A stretch of DNA of 64,000 bases from Emergomyces orientalis (taxonomy: Eukaryota > Ascomycota > Eurotiomycetes > Onygenales > Ajellomycetaceae), in assembly GCA_002110485.1 (NCBI GenBank), contig MOWL01000002.1, positions 372,001 to 436,000 of the forward strand. The letters run 5' to 3'. Positions within the stretch are counted from its first letter, which is position 1. Each line of letters begins with the position of its first letter. Of the stretch, positions 61,086 through 64,000 are shown one piece after another. The notes under the pieces were generated by a model that worked only from the letters and a program-made list of their open reading frames with translations, did no database searches and had not been told where the DNA came from. Made by a program: the position numbers and the translations under genes.

Positions 61086-62536
61086 TTTTTCTTCTTCTTC
61101 TTGCTGTTTTTATTTGTTTATAGTGGAGAGAATATGTAGGTGCGGGTGAGAGGAGCAATGGACGAGGATATGAAGCAGTGGAATCATATCCATGTGTATG
61201 TCAAGTAAACACGACGAGGAATAAAACGAAAGACCTCTGACACAGCCAGCAGGTGTCTCTTTCCCGCGCGTGGTTTACAGCAGGCTTTATCATAGCTCAC
61301 CACAGTATAAAAACATGGATGTAAATGGCCGGAAGGCGCATTTGATCTTCCATGTGGTGCTGTTTGGCCTGTGGTATGTTGCAGGGCAGACTTTTCGGTC
61401 GTTGTGAGGAAGAGATTCTCTTTCCCTGAAAAACAGAGCATTGGGATGACAGAGAGGTGCAACTACCGCCATTTGAGAAGCTCAAGTATATAAACACTTG
61501 AGAAGGAAACAGCATATCTACCTAGGCAGTCTGTGTGCTGGCGGTAGTTACACCATGAATTTCACGTTGAGAAGCCCCTCTTGACCCCTCCGAACTATAA
61601 TAGTTCCAACTCGAATCCACCCATGACCATGAAAGCCAACCACAGCAAAAGAGCCCTCAGAATAAATTGAAGGACTTTAGAGAAATTCAAAGAAAACAAT
61701 TAACTGTCTGCCTATCAAGTCTAATCTACCTAAGTAGTTCGCAAAAAATCACATAATAAAACCATTCCCGCTCCACCCATCAACGAATAAAACCCACATT
61801 CAAATCAGCCCGTGAATTGTATTGCAATCACACAAACGAGAATAGAATGAAAGTCGGAAACAAAACGGACACCGTCTAAACCACACCATCCTTTCCTCCC
61901 TTTCCAAAACCTCAAAATCCCTAATTTTCTCCTCCCCCTCCGCCAATCCATAATGATGGTCGTGGTCAAGGAAGAGGGGGAGAGAGAGAAAAAAGACCAG
62001 GGTAGAAAGGGAGGAAGGTTGCAAGTTTAGCGTTACACTAACTTGTGTTTCCATCGAAGAATGGGAGTTTCGGGTTAATTTTAAGCTTCTTTCGGGTGTC
62101 TTCGAAGGATCTTTCGTGTCTGGTAAATTGAAAGAAATGGGAAACGCACGAAACAAACAAATAGTGGAAGAGTATTAGGGCAAACGTTGAATTTTTTTTT
62201 TTCTCTCCACGCCCCCCCCTTTTTCTCTCTTTTATCTCTTTTATCTTTACTTTTTTCCCCCCTCCCTTCGCCACAGGCCCTTTTCCCCTTTCCGTGGAAG
62301 TGAAGTGAGTTAGGCTGGTTCGGTGGTGTTTGGTATGGAGTGATCGTCGGTGTGAAGAATGGTGTGGGTACGGGCTTAAAGATTATTGGCCGCTCGTTGT
62401 GATGAGCTTTTAGCACAAAGAAGAGATGAGCTCTCAGCTATTTAAGCTATTTATCAATCCTAACATCGTAACGATACCTTACCCTTTTTCACTATCGCTT
62501 AATACGGATACAGATCACTCAAATACAAAGCCACAT
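61086..62536. other. Intergenic region between deacetylase and helicase
   Basis: Promoter side of the deacetylase and 3' side of the helicase (both minus). Mixed C-rich and AT-rich sequence with no supported coding exon. Confidence 0.55.

Positions 62537-64000
<1,464 letters not shown>

Overview
The window is nuclear DNA of a filamentous ascomycete (Pezizomycotina). The genes carry several short GT-AG introns, mostly 50-150 bp, with fungal donors (GTAAGT, GTATGT, GTGAGT). Intergenic regions are AT- and pyrimidine-rich, and no gene is organised as an operon. Protein sequences such as Csf1, Atg29, EF-2 and the RBM26/27-like protein look most like Eurotiomycetes, probably Onygenales. That placement is inferred from remembered family sequences, not from a search.

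Layout, left to right. CDC34-type ubiquitin-conjugating enzyme (+, 1193-2349). CAP10/GT90 glycosyltransferase (-, 4105-5964). BAX-inhibitor-1 family protein (+, 7552-8599). Vacuolar AVT amino acid transporter (-, 10561-12230). Short-chain dehydrogenase (-, 13070-14159). Sdt1/Phm8-like nucleotidase (+, 14996-16099). An intact tRNA-derived SINE with 12-bp target-site duplications (16256-16773). Hemerythrin-domain protein with a probable mitochondrial presequence (-, 17132-18577). Dynactin p150Glued (+, 20661-24795). An unrecognised Ser/Pro-rich protein (-, 26322-27827). A gene-poor 3.4 kb stretch. OST-alpha/TMEM184 (DUF300) membrane protein (-, 31232-33445). The giant bridge-like lipid transfer protein Csf1 (+, 34068-43945). 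EF-2 (+, 45485-48623). RBM26/27-like RNA-binding protein (+, 50140-53195). An orphan first exon of a short-chain dehydrogenase (+, 54745-54877). Atg29 (+, 55295-56935). Phosphopantothenate-cysteine ligase (+, 57711-58967). Polysaccharide deacetylase (-, 59705-61085). The 3' part of a DEAD-box helicase that runs off the right edge (-, 62537-64000).

The genes are mostly conserved housekeeping functions: protein degradation, translation, dynein transport, autophagy, CoA synthesis, lipid transfer and RNA processing. I see no co-functional cluster, secondary-metabolite cluster, defence system or clearly novel system. The items most worth a second look are the SINE, the orphan dehydrogenase exon, several microexons, the predicted mitochondrial leader on the hemerythrin protein, an in-frame intron hidden inside an open frame, and a recurrent intergenic 9-mer (TACTCCGTA).

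All exon boundaries were worked out by eye from splice signals and reading-frame continuity. Total coding length was checked for divisibility by three in each complete multi-exon gene.
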